A stretch of DNA of 64,000 nt from Endocalyx cinctus (lineage: Eukaryota > Ascomycota > Sordariomycetes > Amphisphaeriales > Apiosporaceae), in the NCBI GenBank assembly GCA_001600455.1, contig BCKC01000006.1:3038001-3102000 (forward strand). The letters run 5' to 3'. A program made the position numbers and the translations under genes. Shown here one piece after another: positions 26,009 to 38,773 of this stretch; position 1 is the first letter of the stretch, and each line of letters begins with the position of its first letter. The notes under the pieces are model-generated. The model worked only from the letters and a program-made list of their open reading frames with translations. It did no database searches and was not told where the DNA came from.

Positions 26009-28552
26009 TCACCAGCGAACGTACTGAGATTTAGGGTTTGCAACCCCATATTCGGGAAGGCCGATTCTGGATAGACGCTCCAGGTAATCTCTCTGGACCG
26101 TAAAGTTGGAATAATTCCCCGCAAATAAGGAACCGAGTATGCTTCCATCCGCCGGGTTGACGTGGCTTGAGTTAGCGTCTCTCCTCGGTTCGCTTGCCAT
26201 TCTCTCTAGGAGAGTCGCGTGAGCGTTTGAAAAGGCTTCAAGAACGGTGGAGGCGTTTGATGACCCGCCTGCAATATCATTTGCGGGATCATTAGGATCA
26301 AGAATTGAGATCCGATTCGTATTGCGATACGTCAAAGACTTCACCGTACTCTAAATACCATGCGATTAGTATGCAAGCTCCATTTAGTTGAATTCTGTGA
26401 AACCCAGACATACCTTATTGACGAGCCCTGGCGGATTCATTCGAATGGCTACCGTTTGGTACTCAAACTTGTTGCCATAATAATCGAGGAACTCCAGTAA
26501 CAGTTCGCCGAGATGATCCCTCGCATTCATAGAACCACTCTGAATCTGCGGCATGTTGTTGAAGAGGTTAACCACCATGCAGATAACAGAGAAACCACCA
26601 ATTCCACCGTTCACTGGTTCATTCAGCCCTCTCATAAGGAGGAAGTGTTTGATAACCGACACGAGAATAGGCATTGCTGGATACATTTCTTTCCAATTGA
26701 GGAAAGTCTGAATCGCGTTATACCCATTCAGCTTTTCGAACGAAATGTCGATCTTGAGAGCTGTAGCAGCATCCGTGAACTTCAGAAGTGGAACTTTGGC
26801 TGAAGTGATAGCTTCAATCTCGTTATTATAAGCTATCTTGTGCGCCACGAAGTGGGATCGCATCATGAAGATAGGTTTCTTGCCGATTAGCTTGGGAATG
26901 CCTTGCTCGGAGAAGCTGTCAGAACAAATGGCCAGATCCATATCCGCGTTGGGAAGATAGAGACCAGATTTAAAGGAGCCAAATGCAAAAATTTTGGTGT
27001 CTCGGAACTTCAGTTTCACGACTTTCTCGAGCTTTTCCACCATCTGGTTGCGTATTTTCTCCTCAAAATCGCGGGGCTTGACATAGTCATAGAAATCCAT
27101 GATCTCCTTATGTAACCTGATACGTGTTAGCGTTGTCTAATCTACGTGTAAAAAATATGTACACGATTATACATACCGCGTACTGGGCAAACCGGGTGCT
27201 ACAGAATGATCGATAACAGCCCACGGACAGGGATTCTCATTGGGCACTGGTTCCCAAGTCTCCGTAACCTGACCATCAGAAGCCTTCCGGTTGATCTTTT
27301 TCAGAGCAACGTGAGGAAGCTTGATCTGATCATCAAAAGTTCGTTTGCGACTACCGAGATCGGTAGATGGAACGAGATTGGCGTGGGTCTGTTGGTCGAC
27401 CGGGTTGGAACTCGCAGCTTGAGTGACAGGCGGCTTCGGCGGAAGAGATGGATGGGCAGAAAGCCCGCTTGATGGGACCTTCTCGGGTTTAATTTCAACT
27501 GCCCCTAGCCCAGTTGATGTTGCAATGCCCTCCTGCCGATCTTGAGCTGGGGATCTGTTGGCATTGGTGTTCTCGTTTTCGTTACCAGATTCCTCATCGC
27601 TTAGGTCACACGAGATGAAGTCGACTGCCTCAGAGGGAACGGATGGCTTCTTGGCTTCGGATTCAATCCTAGCCTTCCGGATGAGCTGTACCATGTCCTT
27701 CTTCTTACGCGTAGATTCATCGGGTGGAGGTAGAGCAGTGTAAGGATCTGGGTTCGACCACCTGGGGACATCCTTCTCTTTGTTTTCAGCAGAAGCTGAA
27801 GGAGCAACAGTTCGTTGACGCTTAGCCGCAGGCTCGGCTGCAGCCGAGTTATCATCGTCGGAAATATCCATTTCGGCTTCTTCGCTATCCGAAAGCTCAT
27901 CGACATCTCTGTACGTAACTCGACCGGTGTTATTTCCAAGCATCAACTCTGCATTACCATCATGTCTCTGGGACAGTAATGCACGGTCAGATGGCTTCTC
28001 CTTCTGGAACCGGTTCCGCATAGGCCGTCCATTTCTCTGAAAACGTGGACCATTTCTACCGTAGTCCTGCCCGTCTCGATAGTTGTTCTGGAAACGGCCT
28101 CGTTGGTGATCGAGTCGGGTACCATTCCGGTCATAGCGGTCATAGTGACGATCTCGATCTCGATCTCGGTCTCGGTTTCGAATGCGGTCATGATCGCGGT
28201 CGCGGTCACGGTCGCGATTGCGATTATCGCCATAGTCACTAACATTGTTGTGAGTTCTATGGTTATCATAATTTGAGTGAGGAATGATATTGGGTCTTGA
28301 ACTATTTACGTACTCTCTTGAAGATGTATGGGCAGGTTCGTATTGGTAATTCAGACCAGACGGTCGTTGGGAGTGAAATGTAAAATCACTCTGAGGTGGG
28401 CGAAAGTTATCAATCCGACCATTCTCACGATCGTAAGAATTGTTTTGCGAAGGGCGACGCAGATCAGAATAAGGACCTCGAGAGTCAATATTGTCTCTCT
28501 GCTGCGGAACATGATCTAGATCCTGCCGCGATCGGGCACGGTTGCGACCCAT
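26009..28552 (-). CDS. Non-canonical poly(A) polymerase, Trf4/Cid14 (PAPD5/7) type
   Basis: Three exons (28552-27177, 27116-26414, 26350-26009) give 806 residues. The catalytic domain starts near 465: the nucleotidyltransferase GS motif is GSFKSGLYLP at about 505, the metal aspartates are Asp517 and Asp519 (ADMDLAI), and the third is Asp582 (ALKIDIS). The PAP-associated domain follows (LGELLLEFLDYYG). Orthologues act in the nuclear TRAMP complex, adding short A tails that mark RNAs for the exosome. The 460-residue N-terminus is disordered and unusual: residues 111-142 are an almost pure Arg/Asp alternation, followed by Arg/Gly-rich and acidic serine stretches. A poly-A run of 27 lies just upstream of the ATG. 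Confidence 0.93.
28127..28222 (-). repeat. Arg-Asp repeat tract in the poly(A) polymerase
   Basis: The minus strand encodes about 32 residues dominated by alternating Arg and Asp (NRDRDRDRDHDRIRNRDRDR at the start), from an imperfect hexanucleotide repeat (consensus CGATCT/CGGTCA on the plus strand). Mixed-charge tracts of this kind are known to steer proteins to nuclear speckle-like condensates; that role here is inferred. Confidence 0.75.
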
Positions 28553-30045
28553 CTTTGAGGATGAAATTGATGCGATAAAGTTGTTTGATTGTAATTCTAG
28601 TATGTTAACAGAACTTCTGTGACAAGAATCTCGTTAATAAAGAGTGCGAAAAAAAAAAAAAAAAAAAAAAAAAAAGAAAGGAATAAGAAAAGAAAAGTTG
28701 ATGATGATGGAAAGGTTGCAAATGCTCTGGTTAAATAAATCCACTTGTTTTAAGTTATTGTGCTTAAACACGACTTTCCATTCACGCTTTCCAAATTTTT
28801 TTTTTTTTTGTACAGTGAATCCATTATATATTAGGTACTGTACCTAGCTAGCCTAGGTACCTAGGTACCGCATATATTTAATTGATTCGTTTTAGGAAAG
28901 GTCGAACAATGAAAGGTACATACCTAAGCTACCATTTACTATGAACAATGAATGTCAAATCAGATGAACGGAGTAGTTTCAACGTTATTATCACCTTTAT
29001 AACTTCACTTTTCATTAAAGTTAATAGAACAATGTTGTTATTACCTTTATTTGTCTTTCTTTTTGGTTGGAAGGTGATTAAGTATTGTAGTGGACATTCA
29101 CTTGTTGGTGACAACCTTATCAACAAATATTTGGCTTTTGGTGACGTCACGTGTACAAGAACTGTCAATTGGTACGGAGTAGATTTCAATCTCTTAGAAC
29201 GTTATACTGTTTTAATACAACATCTTAACTGATAACGATAATGGATATATCCATTATCTCCTATAATTACATAGGGATGCTGGGCTGGCTGGGACAAAGT
29301 TATTACTTGTCTTTGTCTTACCTATCTCTGAGTTTCCTAGGACCTGAATTCGACGCTTAACAATCTATTATCATTGTTAGGCTTTGATTTTGACTTGGTC
29401 AAGGTAAGTCAAGCTTATCTCCAGTTTTAATTATATGTTAATTGACTCAGTATTGTCATCCGGGCTTCAATATTGTCACCTCTAAGGCCCACTACACCAA
29501 GTGATATGCCAGACTCAAAATACATGTTCAGGCTCAACATCTATCGAAGCTATCTCATCTCTCAAAATTGTAACAATGTGCCTACGGTCTAGAGTATAGC
29601 TAGTTTCTGCTTACCTTTCTATTCAACATCAGGCTCTCTTTCAATGCAGCATCGGATACTTCCTTTGGCCCACACAGTAGGCAGGATAAATTATTATGTT
29701 CGAGCTTAGCCATTACGTCAGAAGCGGAAATGGTATTCCACGTGTTGAAATACCAGCTCCGTGGCGAGTGATTATGTATTACGCACCAGTAGGCGAAGAC
29801 GAGGAAGGTCAGAGGATATTTCGACGTTTGGATGTCCATCAAGATGTAGGACGTGCACCGATCTGGTGCTACTGAACTCGAGCCTCCTCCTCAATATTTC
29901 TCCCTAATGAAAGCTGAAGTTCTTGACAGAATCCAAATGTAGCCACATTCATTCGCAAGACCTCTATTTCCGAATCCCCAGCTGGGTGGTGTCCAGGTAT
30001 AAAGGAGTATCATCGCCAACAGAGGTGGGTCGTACTATTGGGAAT
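28553..30045. other. Intergenic region with poly-A and CCTAGGTACC palindromes
   Basis: The region opens with the poly(A) polymerase promoter, including A27 at 28649-28675. Tandem CCTAGGTA palindromes lie at about 28849-28868. A frame of 94 residues at 28948-29232 contains hydrophobic stretches but sits in AT-rich DNA without other support. Nothing else is seen. Confidence 0.45.
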
Positions 30046-30305
30046 TAGGCCAGAATCAGTATCGTAAATACCTAGGAAATCCGGCCTTCCGGCCGCAAAG
30101 TAGAACGGGAATTGTCTTCTGAAAATTTTTTTGAATGATAACGGGTATGTGAATCGACTATGGGACGATGGCTTGATCTAAAAAAAAAAAAAAAAAGCCG
30201 AAAATAGTCTACTTTTATGTAGAAAACAACCCCTGGCGCCGTTTTCTCCGTACAGGCCACCGGCCCGATTCCACCCTGGCCGCTCCTGATACAATATCCT
30301 CAGGA
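30046..30305 (+). repeat. Dispersed repeat family 1, copy A
   Basis: This about 260-base sequence shares an ordered series of blocks with 55577-55852: CCGGCCTTCCGGCCG-like palindrome, TAGAACG, GTCT-CTGAAAATTTT, TATGG-CGATG-CTTGATC, GCCGAAA-TA-GTCTACTTT and CCGGCC-CCACCCTG-C-GCTCCTGA. A poly-A run interrupts copy A at 30180-30196. The copies differ at many positions, so the element is old. No coding capacity or clear terminal repeats are seen; a MITE, SINE or solo LTR are all possible. Confidence 0.55.
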
Positions 30306-30516
30306 AAATTAGGATGTTCGGTGAAACTAATAATAATCAATAGTCGTAACTTAAGACTTCAGTTAAAAATACCATATTATTCTTATTGATTACTCCGTCT
30401 ATCTACTTAGCTCAATGTCCGGCAAAGAGGTGAAATATCCTCACCCGATGACGAGTTTTCAATAGGGACAAGTCCTAACCGACCGTAGTGACAGTTAGAC
30501 GAGCTAAAATCGGACT

Positions 30517-31730
30517 CTAACACGCCGTAGGCCTCCAGTTAGGAATCACGTAAGTATCATTATCGTACAATAGATCGAAAGTTCCCTCGCCGTACCACGT
30601 ATGGATAAACCATCCCACTTGGTATTCCTTGAAGGTAGAACATTGCGCGTCATAATTCTTCCAGTAGTCTGTGTATGCAGCAATCGTGTTATCTGACCTG
30701 TCGACGACGTGCCCTGAATTCAGTGCCCAAGCCCACTGTGTCTCCGTGATCATAGTCGGTAAGTCGATTGTCCGGTTGAGCCATTGCGTCTCCGTTAAGA
30801 TGTAAGACCAGGAATTGGCCTCGGAGATAGATGTTTGATAGTAGGGCATAATGTGAGCGTGGATATAATCGCTATTAGCTACCACGAGAGTACCCATGTC
30901 GCCGAGTGTGGTACCATTTTCACTTTTCTACTCATTCAAAACGTGTCAGCAATCTTTCTTTTTCATACCAAATCGTGGACAAATGAAATAAGTGTAGAAA
31001 AAGATTAACGCACCATAACACCAAGTTGGTCCCAATTCTCGCTGATGCCAGCAGGGATGCCGTAGCCATTTATGTTTTTCTTGAAGCTAGCCAGATCATT
31101 GATATACTGCTGACCACCTCCGTCCATACCGTCGGTTATGGGCTCGGACCCAAAATCAACCGAATGCACTACGTATGGCGCAATGGGACCGTATTCCGTC
31201 GAATTCAAGACGTCGTATATAGCTTGCTGCGACTGCTTCCAGTCATCCTAATTTGCCATAGCGTCAGCACGTGAATGGCGCCACCCAACGACAGGAACCC
31301 AGGAAAAAAAAGAGAGATAACTTACGCTATTCCCAAAATCGGTCCAGACTTGGAAGATGACAGCCATGTTATTGGCGACGCCGGCTTTCAACGCGTTTTC
31401 GAAAACAGTTGACTCGAGGCAGAGCGGATAGTACAGACGTACGATGGTGGCGCCGAAGTCGCGCTTCATCCGGGCGAAGTCCGCGCTCATGGACTCGAAG
31501 CTGTTGGAGGCGGCGGAGCAATTCGAGTCTTCGAGGGGATACGAGAACCCTTGAAAGCCGTAGGCCATGGACGGCGGACATCGCCACTCATCCAAAGGAA
31601 CATCCGGGGGCGAGAGATCCGTGGGAAGAACGGCCGAGCCGTATGGGAAGCACGAAGCTTCACGCTCTGATACCGCGACGGACTGGCATAGTCTCGCGGA
31701 TGCGAGTAGAATGGGTAATAGGTAAAGCAT
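30517..31730 (-). CDS. Secreted GH17-like glycoside hydrolase
   Basis: Three exons (31730-31326, 31247-31014, 30927-30517; all phase 0) give 349 residues. The first about 18 residues are a signal peptide (MLYLLPILLASARLCQS), followed by a cysteine-bearing N-terminus. GSEP (Glu170) and ITETQWAW (Glu275) sit where a clan GH-A (beta/alpha)8 barrel keeps its acid/base and nucleophile; spacing and the aromatic residues after the second Glu fit family GH17, whose members act on beta-1,3-glucans of the cell wall. A near-copy, ILTETQW, lies 16 residues before the second. Several Asn-x-Ser/Thr sites support secretion. A TATAAATA lies 87 bases upstream. The clan is well supported; the exact family is probable. 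Confidence 0.75.
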
Positions 31731-31816
31731 GTTTAGGGACGAAAAACGAGATCCAAACTTTTCTCTAATAGTTATACGGCGGGGCTCATTGCTTCAAATC
31801 AGGTGCGTTGACCAAG

Positions 31817-31824
31817 TATTTATA
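31817..31824 (-). promoter_or_regulatory. Probable TATA box of the GH17-like gene
   Basis: The minus strand reads TATAAATA 87 bases before the ATG at 31730, a normal distance for a regulated mould gene with a short leader. The assignment rests on sequence and position only. Confidence 0.4.
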
Positions 31825-32846
31825 GTCTTTATTACTGATTCTATGACAATTTTCCTCGCCGGATACAAAAGACATTCAGCTTGCGTGATGGTCTGCCACT
31901 CAAGGATATTTCGGGTATCCCAGCACAACTGTAAGCTCTAGAGAGCGGCTGAACTGGAGCTTAGTAGCCCCCCATGTAGACAATTACAGGGTCTCCACTC
32001 TCCGTCTCTCGCTCATCTTTGCCAACAATTACTACCCAAACTGTAGTATCAGATAGGTATTGATGACGCCAGATAGTAGCATAACGGAGCGTATGGTTTT
32101 ACTTAATCAAGAAAAGTTTCCTATATCTCACAGCACAATGCTACGCTGTCAATACTGATCGCCGCTAATATTTACGTTATGATTTTCAGGCCCCAAGTGA
32201 CATCTTACTGGTCGGAAGTTTTCTAGGTATTCAAGGACCTGGTCTAATTTTAACTGCGGAATATTCAGTAGGACTGTAGAAGGGGGGAGGGGGAGGGGCG
32301 ATTATCAGCAGCAATGGCATAATGGATAGGAAAATAAAAAGCTTCGTCCGATTATACCCAAAGGAGTGACGCGTTGACAGGGTAGCTGGCATAATTAGTC
32401 ATGGCTGTTCTCGAGCCTAAGGCCCTATATACCTCTGTACTGACGAGCTATATTATCTATACCGTGACTTTAAACAGGATATTTCAAAAAAAAAATCTCC
32501 TCGGGCTCTCAATATCCTTCACATTACTCGGGAATGCGAATGTCGCGCGCCGTCGCGGCGTCCCATTTTGAGCCACTAGCTCGCCAAACCTCAGCTTATC
32601 ATCCGAGATGTCGACCCACTGCGAATACGAAAAGGGTAAAGCCCAACGGTATTAATTTACGAGAAGGCGAGATAGAAGGACGCGTAATCCTAGACAAGGC
32701 CCAATTCAGTCACCCAACACGGGACTGAAATGTTCTGCTGCGAGTGAAGTTGCTCGTCGCCGAGCATAGATAAAAAGAAGTCACGAAACCGCTTCTCGAG
32801 CAAGTCCGCAAAGTCATCGGATAAAGGGACCCCAGTCGTGGCCCCG
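31825..32846. other. Intergenic region, no intact gene
   Basis: No intact gene is seen. A frame at 32534-32728 has moderate GC and could be a further decayed part of the dioxygenase-like relic just downstream, but it shows no motif. Confidence 0.4.
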
Positions 32847-33215
32847 AACCAGTTGGTCTGCACCGCATGTAGCCGACATCTGGGTCTGACGTAATTTTTC
32901 CGGATAGAAATATCCGAAATAGATAACCGGCGGCGACGGCAGCTAGAACAATCCGCTCAGAACGACGGGTTCCTTTGGCTCCTGCACGTCCCGTTCCTAC
33001 AGAAGTACGGCATCGTGTATGATACTTGTGGGCAGTGCGCCGACAACAGCATGGGCGTCCAGGTTAGGGGCCATCGCCGTGCACTGACGACTATGCCACC
33101 ATCTGGGAGTGCGACTAAACGCTTACGTCTGACTCGGATCCGTGAGTACGAATTGATAACGTTGACAAGACATGATCACTATCGCGCGGACGCAGCTTAC
33201 ACGTTCCAACAATAG
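32847..33215 (+). pseudogene. Decayed dioxygenase-like fragment (TauD/trimethyllysine type, tentative)
   Basis: One frame stays open for 123 codons except for a TAA at 32892-32894. After the stop it reads FRIEISEID, then DGFLWLLHVPFLQKYGIVY, then ATKRLRLTRIRE and ADAAYT. The order (hydrophobic helix with LLH, KYGI strand, ATKxL-xxRI helix, D-AYT) resembles the middle of fungal TauD/trimethyllysine-dioxygenase-like proteins just before their HxD iron site, and VCTACSRHLGLT upstream recalls the Cys-rich zone of that family. The iron site itself is absent and the fragment ends at TAG, so it cannot be an active enzyme. The match is by eye and remote. Confidence 0.35.
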
Positions 33216-33701
33216 GATCGTGTGCTACGATACTGTAGAATACTAGCTAGGGAGCGAAGATTCTAGGGGTCAAACGTCTATTGTACAATTCCCAATTTTT
33301 ATCAATTTATCCTCCCATAAGACGATGCTCCCACGTGAAACGTGAAATTTTGTGACCTAATTATAAATAAATATACCACTCACTACCCGAAACGTATCTT
33401 TTGACTCGAAAAGTAATTGGAAACGGAGGCATAGCCATCTCACATAACCCGCCCCTACTCGATTAGCGTACCTGAGCACATATCCCTTCTAACCAGGCCA
33501 GGGAAAAACCAAAGCACTCTCGTGATATCCAAGAAGGTGAACCATTAACATAGACCATTATATCAAAGCTCCTCGTGAACGATATTTTTCTTGCCTTCGG
33601 TAGATTCACCCCTATTACATTCTAATTAGCTACACATTATATCGATCCCAGAACTCGGATATCAAAAACAAAGACCAAAAAAAAAAAACGTAGAGAACAA
33701 C
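33216..33701. other. Intergenic 3' flank
   Basis: AT-rich spacer between the relic and the 3' end of the amidohydrolase gene; no gene is visible. Confidence 0.5.
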
Positions 33702-35372
33702 TTACCAAAACAGCTCCCCATACCCATCACCGGCACCACGCTGACCCTTCGGCACAGAAGGGTATCCATACGAGCACGGCCCCCCAAAGAAATTCCCCTG
33801 ATAGACCGGCGCCGGCCTCTTCCGAATCGCCTCCCTCAGCTTCTCCGCGCTCGCGAGGAACCTATCGACGACGTCGTCGTACCCCTCGTACGTCAACCTC
33901 CCGTCGCGCTTGCGGAACTCGCCGTCCACGAGCACGTCCCGAATATCGCCGACGTTCGAGTGGAGGATCACGGCCGCGACGGGGTCGACCCAGCCGAGCA
34001 TCCCCGGCGTCCGGCCGTCGAAAACGACGAGGTCGGCTTTCGCGCCCACCGCGATAACGCCGAGGTCCGGACGCCTGAGGGCGAGGGCGCCCTGCCGGGT
34101 GGCGAGCAGGAAGGCCTGCGCCGCCGACATGGGACTCGCGACGGGGACCCGCCAGCTCCGGATGACCTCGTCGTACAGGCGGGACCGGGTCCGCTGCAGC
34201 CAGAGGCGGGCCTGGGTGACGATGTCGGTCGAGAAGGTGAAGTGGGTGTCGACGCCGAGGGCGGCCTGGTCGTGCAGCAGGTGCGAGTTGAAGTGCGAGT
34301 GGCCGTAGTGCATCTCGGACTCGGGCGTGATGGAGATGAACTGGTTCGTGGCGCGCAGGAGCGCCGCCGCGTTCGGGTTCAGGTCCACGGCGTGGGATAG
34401 GACGACCGCCATGCTCGTGTTGAGGATGCCGAGCTCGTGGAGTGAAGCGGGCGAGTTATCCACTGCGGTTTAAATTTTGGGCGCGGATATTAATGACGAA
34501 TCCAAATAGAGAGAAGATAATGGGGGAAATAATAACTCACCGCCCCATACGTCTCCTAGCCAGTGTGCCGTGTACGATGGCGGCTTAGTATCCCTTCACG
34601 TGTATATTAGCCTCGTTTTGCGGATTTCATGTACGAGAATCGCCTAAAAATTGATTGAAATGAGGATGATTTTCTCTTACTTTATAAGATCAAGTATCGC
34701 CTTTTTTTCTTCGGGCGTAGAAATGGGCCAGAAATCATACGCGACGGCCAAATTGACGAGGCCGCCGGGGGTTACCTTATTGGCAAGCCAATTCTCGTAA
34801 TCAACTACCTGGTCCTTGATCGTGTACGTCGGGGAGGAACCGAAAGTGTAGTGAAAAGCGACGCGAGCACCGCTGTCAATCGAACCATCGAGGCTAGCGA
34901 CGGACCGTTCCGAATCCCAGTTCGCGTGCATGTGATCCAGCGTGGTGGTAACGCCGGCGTTAAGGGCCTCCAAGAGTCCGGCGAGCTGTCCTATGTACAA
35001 GTCCTCGGCATCGTAGATTTCCGAAGCGGCGTAGGCGGCGAACCGATGAATATAATCCGGCAGCGTGGTGTTGGATCCGAGCGTCTTCATACCCGTCTGC
35101 CACCCGTGCCGGTGAGTGTCGATGAACCCCGGGGTGATGATCTGGTGCTTGCAATTGACTATCTCGATGTCCTTGGGCAAACCTGAAGGGTCGGGTGTGT
35201 GATATAACCCTGCGATATGATCATCGGTAACGAGTAGGGCTCCATTCCGGATGACGTCCAGAGACTCGGTTTTCTCGTCAAAGGCAATGATTGTACCGCC
35301 AGATAAGAGTATAGAAGATGCCAGGCCGGTGCCAAAGTGTCCGGCTACAAAAATCAATTGAGATGAACGCAT
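33702..35372 (-). CDS. Metal-dependent amidohydrolase (ATZ/TRZ-type)
   Basis: Three exons (35372-34681, 34593-34541, 34462-33702) give 501 residues. The short middle exon restores DLIK-DTKPPSYTAHWLGDVWG-VDNSPA in frame. The first metal motif is FIDTHRH (His87, His89), preceded by the usual small beta-sandwich (ILLSGGTIIAFDE). LSHA (His272) and GVDTH (Asp320) follow in barrel order, and the C-terminus returns to the sandwich (VGAKADLVVFDG). Relatives deaminate or dechlorinate purines, pyrimidines or triazines, or hydrolyse cyclic amides. A hydrophobic N-terminus (residues 1-29) may be part of the sandwich rather than a signal peptide. It is divergent to an MFS transporter, suggesting uptake and breakdown of one compound. 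Confidence 0.87.
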
Positions 35373-36718
35373 CTCGATAGTTCGTTTACTTATAATCTGA
35401 AGAGTAAGTATCAGGAATAAGACAGCGGTGAAAACCTATCACGAACTCGCTTAGGGCTTTTGTTCTTTTCTTTTTCACATTTTCTGGGGGGTAGGATCTG
35501 TTTATTTATGTACAGAGCCACCTCGCACGATTGGCCGTTTCAGTACCATGCAGCTCCGATGTAGGGAACCGGTAGGCTTCCTAGGTTATAATTGTGGTTC
35601 AACGACGATTAGTTAAACTCGGGTCTAAGTTTTATATGTGTACTCGACTTCTCAGCTGAATGAGGCAGAAGCTTGGCTAAAATACGTAGGTAGTTGTATT
35701 GATCTTACTGATTAATTGATTGATCATCATATGTAAGTTGTTGACTTCTCCATATCAACTCATGTGGGAATAAACTATGTACAATCGATGGATCTAGCGC
35801 AGGTTCCCATATAATAAATACGCTGACAAATTTATTATGTATGAATATGCCGCTGAGCTGTCGTGACTCGTGGAACGACGATTAAGATGGGTCGTTAAAC
35901 CGCGATTCGGTATTATCGGGTAAGGTCATCGATTAAGGCCAAAGTCGTACCCGTGGACGTAACGATCTTATTTCGCGATATATCCATATAATACGGTAAT
36001 CCTGGAATGTTTTTTTATGTTTCCCTTAACGGAAGATTTGGTAAACCCGAGTATAAATTTTATAACCGGGTTCAACCAGTCCACGTTGACCCCTCTCCAA
36101 CCATCTACACGCTGATATACGAGCTCCCTTATCTCCGCTTGTATACTGAATAACTACATCAGCATGATTCATTTTTTACCGTATTTTGAAGTAATTCTTT
36201 TAATTATATTCTATAAACTAAAATTAAATCTTATTTTATAACAAGTACAACTAGAAAATACTTTTATAGACAACCTTACCACATCGTCCAATATGTATCT
36301 TGGTTATGATTAAAACATAAGTGATTATGATGCTTACAGTGTAGTTGGTGAATATGCATCATAATAATAATGTGCGATGGGAAAGTAGCGATGCAGCTGT
36401 GCTGATACTGTACCTGACTGAGGGGTAATAGAGACATGATAAGGCAAGTTAGCAGTACAGTTTATTCCCAGAATTAATCACTCTGCTATTGGAAATTTCT
36501 AAATAATCCGCTCCCAATCTTATATCTGAACAATTTTATTTTCGCATGCATTCTTTCAAAATCAAACCAATGTTATATACGCTGTGTTGATGGTCAACTT
36601 TGATTATTGTTCATACCATTTTAGCCAATCCGTCACGTCTTAGCTGAAACCCCTATTGATTATATGAATCTAACATCAATTTAAATACGTTACCATAGGA
36701 GGAAGAAAAGAAAAAGAC
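35373..36718. promoter_or_regulatory. Divergent intergenic region (amidohydrolase/MFS)
   Basis: About 1.35 kb of AT-rich DNA separates the two divergent genes and must hold both promoters. I see no assignable factor sites and no coding frame. Confidence 0.35.
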
Positions 36719-38101
36719 ATGGCTGCTATCGCCACCTTAGTCACAGCTCATTCCGGTGCCCAAATGGATATGCGCAACCTCGAGGAACGTGATGGCGGGA
36801 ATACCCCTCTTACAAGGACCGAATTCGACCCGGCGCCGGATGGTGGGGTCGAAGCTTGGCTAGTCGCCGCGGGCGGCGCAGCTATATATTTTTCTTGTCT
36901 TGGCTTCGCGAATTCGTACGGGGCCTTCCAGGAATATTACCTCACCCATAATTTATATGGCAGGTCCGCCGACGATGTCGCTTGGATCGGGTCGATAGCA
37001 CTCTTTCTGCAGTTCGCCGTCGCTCTGGTGGCGGGTCCAATGTTTGATCGATTCGGGGCTAAGGTCAAGCACATCGCTCTCTCTCTCTATATATATATAT
37101 ATCTAAATCATTAGAGAATTATCAATTGACGCGTTTAATAGATTATTCGCCCTACAGCTATAGCTTACGTAGCTTCTATCATGTTGTTGAGTTTCTGCAC
37201 CACCTACTGGCAAATCATGTTAGTCCAAGGCGTGCTGATGGGATCGCTTGCGGGCCTTTTGGAAATACCCGTCCTCACGGTAATTACGCATTGGTTCGAC
37301 AAGAAACGTGCCACAGTCGTTGGACTTGTCGTATCGGGGTCGTCGATCGGAGGTGTCGTCGTGCCGATTGCTACTTCTAAGATGCTAAATGACACCTCTC
37401 TAGGATATGGATGGACGCTAAGAATCATCGGGTTCTTCACGCTACCACTACTTGGGTTCGCGAGCATGACCATCAAATCTCGTCTCCCGCCGCACCCCAC
37501 TAAATTTTGGTCCTCAAAAATTTTCAAAAATTGGACATTCTTAATCCTAGTTGCAGCATCGTACTTGATAGTTATGGGCCAGAATACACCGGCTTTCTTC
37601 ATCCCAACTTATGCTACTTTACGAGGGACCCAGGCGACGCTTGCTAGCTATCTTCTGGCTATACTTAATGCTGCGTCCACATTCGGGCGTGTCATTCCTG
37701 GTTTTCTTGCCGATAAGTACGGACGCATCAACGTCTACGTCATCGGGGGAATCACTTCTGGCGTCGTGATCTTCTTTATGGATATGGTAGCAACGGACAC
37801 CGTGCTGATAATCTATTCTGTCGTCTTCGGCTTCTGGTCCGGGACCATCATGTCCGGAGCACCGGCAGCGCTGTCGGTATGTTCGAAAGATGTTCAGGAA
37901 ATGGGAACTTATCTAGGTATGGCCTTGTTCGTAATCAGCTTTGGAAATCTGATCGGACCGCCTATCAACGGCGCTTTGATAGAAAAGTACGGAGGCTTCT
38001 TCCAAGCAACACTGCTGAGTGGTGCTATCACAGTCTTTGGTGGGCTAATCGCAATGCTCGCCAAGTTCCACACTGTCGAGGGTATCTTCGGGAGGACATA
38101 A
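36719..38101 (+). CDS. MFS transporter, monocarboxylate (MCT)-like family
   Basis: Two exons (36719-37063 and 37142-38101, phase 0) give 434 residues. The N-terminal 40 residues are polar, ending PDGGVEAWLVAAGG, the typical entry to segment 1 of fungal MCT-like porters. GPMFDRFGAK closes segment 3, and the splice continues IIRPTAIAYVASIMLL as the family requires. About twelve segments follow, with GFLADKYGR in the loop after segment 8. It should move a monocarboxylate or related small acid across the plasma membrane. The donor is an atypical GTCAAG; the intron contains a CT/AT microsatellite at about 37076-37103. The divergent amidohydrolase suggests a linked substrate. Confidence 0.85.
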
Positions 38102-38684
38102 AGGCTTGCCCACTATATGAAATAAAGAGAATGGAAAATAATCACAGAAATATGCTTTTATCAAGAGACAAACAAGCTAAAGGCTAGCCTTGGATATGAC
38201 AGGGAATACTAACGTATAGTTTTACTATGAAATGTCTCTTTCTAACTAATGAACATCTTTTATGACAGTTTGATATTTGGCGAAAGAAACGATCTCCATA
38301 ATGTATTATACGGTATGCTACGATATGTCATTTCCATATCAGCTCAACAATTAACAAATGTAGCGCACCCACCAGTATCGCGCGCATACTATTTTCGCTC
38401 TCGAAATCAAAATAATGTGTTAATAGTCTTAGTCAATAAGTCCAAATATTCTATTATTATATCCTCGAGATATTTATACATGAAATGAATAAACAATCCC
38501 TCGAAGAAACATTAAGCATGTATAATTTAATAGCTTCCAAACAGAAATGCGGCCCCCTTAGCCCCTGTCTGCCTGTGCCCCTTTAATGAAAGCGGGGTCA
38601 GCACTAAACTACCATCACACTCCAATCAGAAGTCCTAAAACTATAGTGATATAGATACTAATAAGCGTAAGCCTATCAAGTAAC
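38102..38684. other. Intergenic region, no gene seen
   Basis: AT-rich 3' flank of the MFS gene and 5' flank of tRNA-Ala; nothing coding is supported. Confidence 0.5.
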
Positions 38685-38773
38685 GGGCAATTGGTCTAGG
38701 GGTATGATATTCGCTTCGCATATTTGAAACATGTGTTTGCGAAGGGTCCTGGGTTCAATTCCCAGATTGTCCA
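38685..38773 (+). tRNA. tRNA-Ala(CGC) with 17-nt intron
   Basis: The acceptor stem GGGCAAT pairs with ATTGTCC and includes the G3-U70 wobble pair, the main identity element of tRNA-Ala. The anticodon stem TTCGC (38710-38714) pairs with GCGAA (38739-38743). The loop reads TT-CGC-A, then a 17-nt insertion at 38721-38737 in the canonical position after base 37, then T38. Anticodon CGC is at 38717-38719. The T arm is CTGGG/CCCAG with loop TTCAATT. The mature length would be 72 nt. A and B boxes are present and a T run follows at about 38786-38795. Confidence 0.88.
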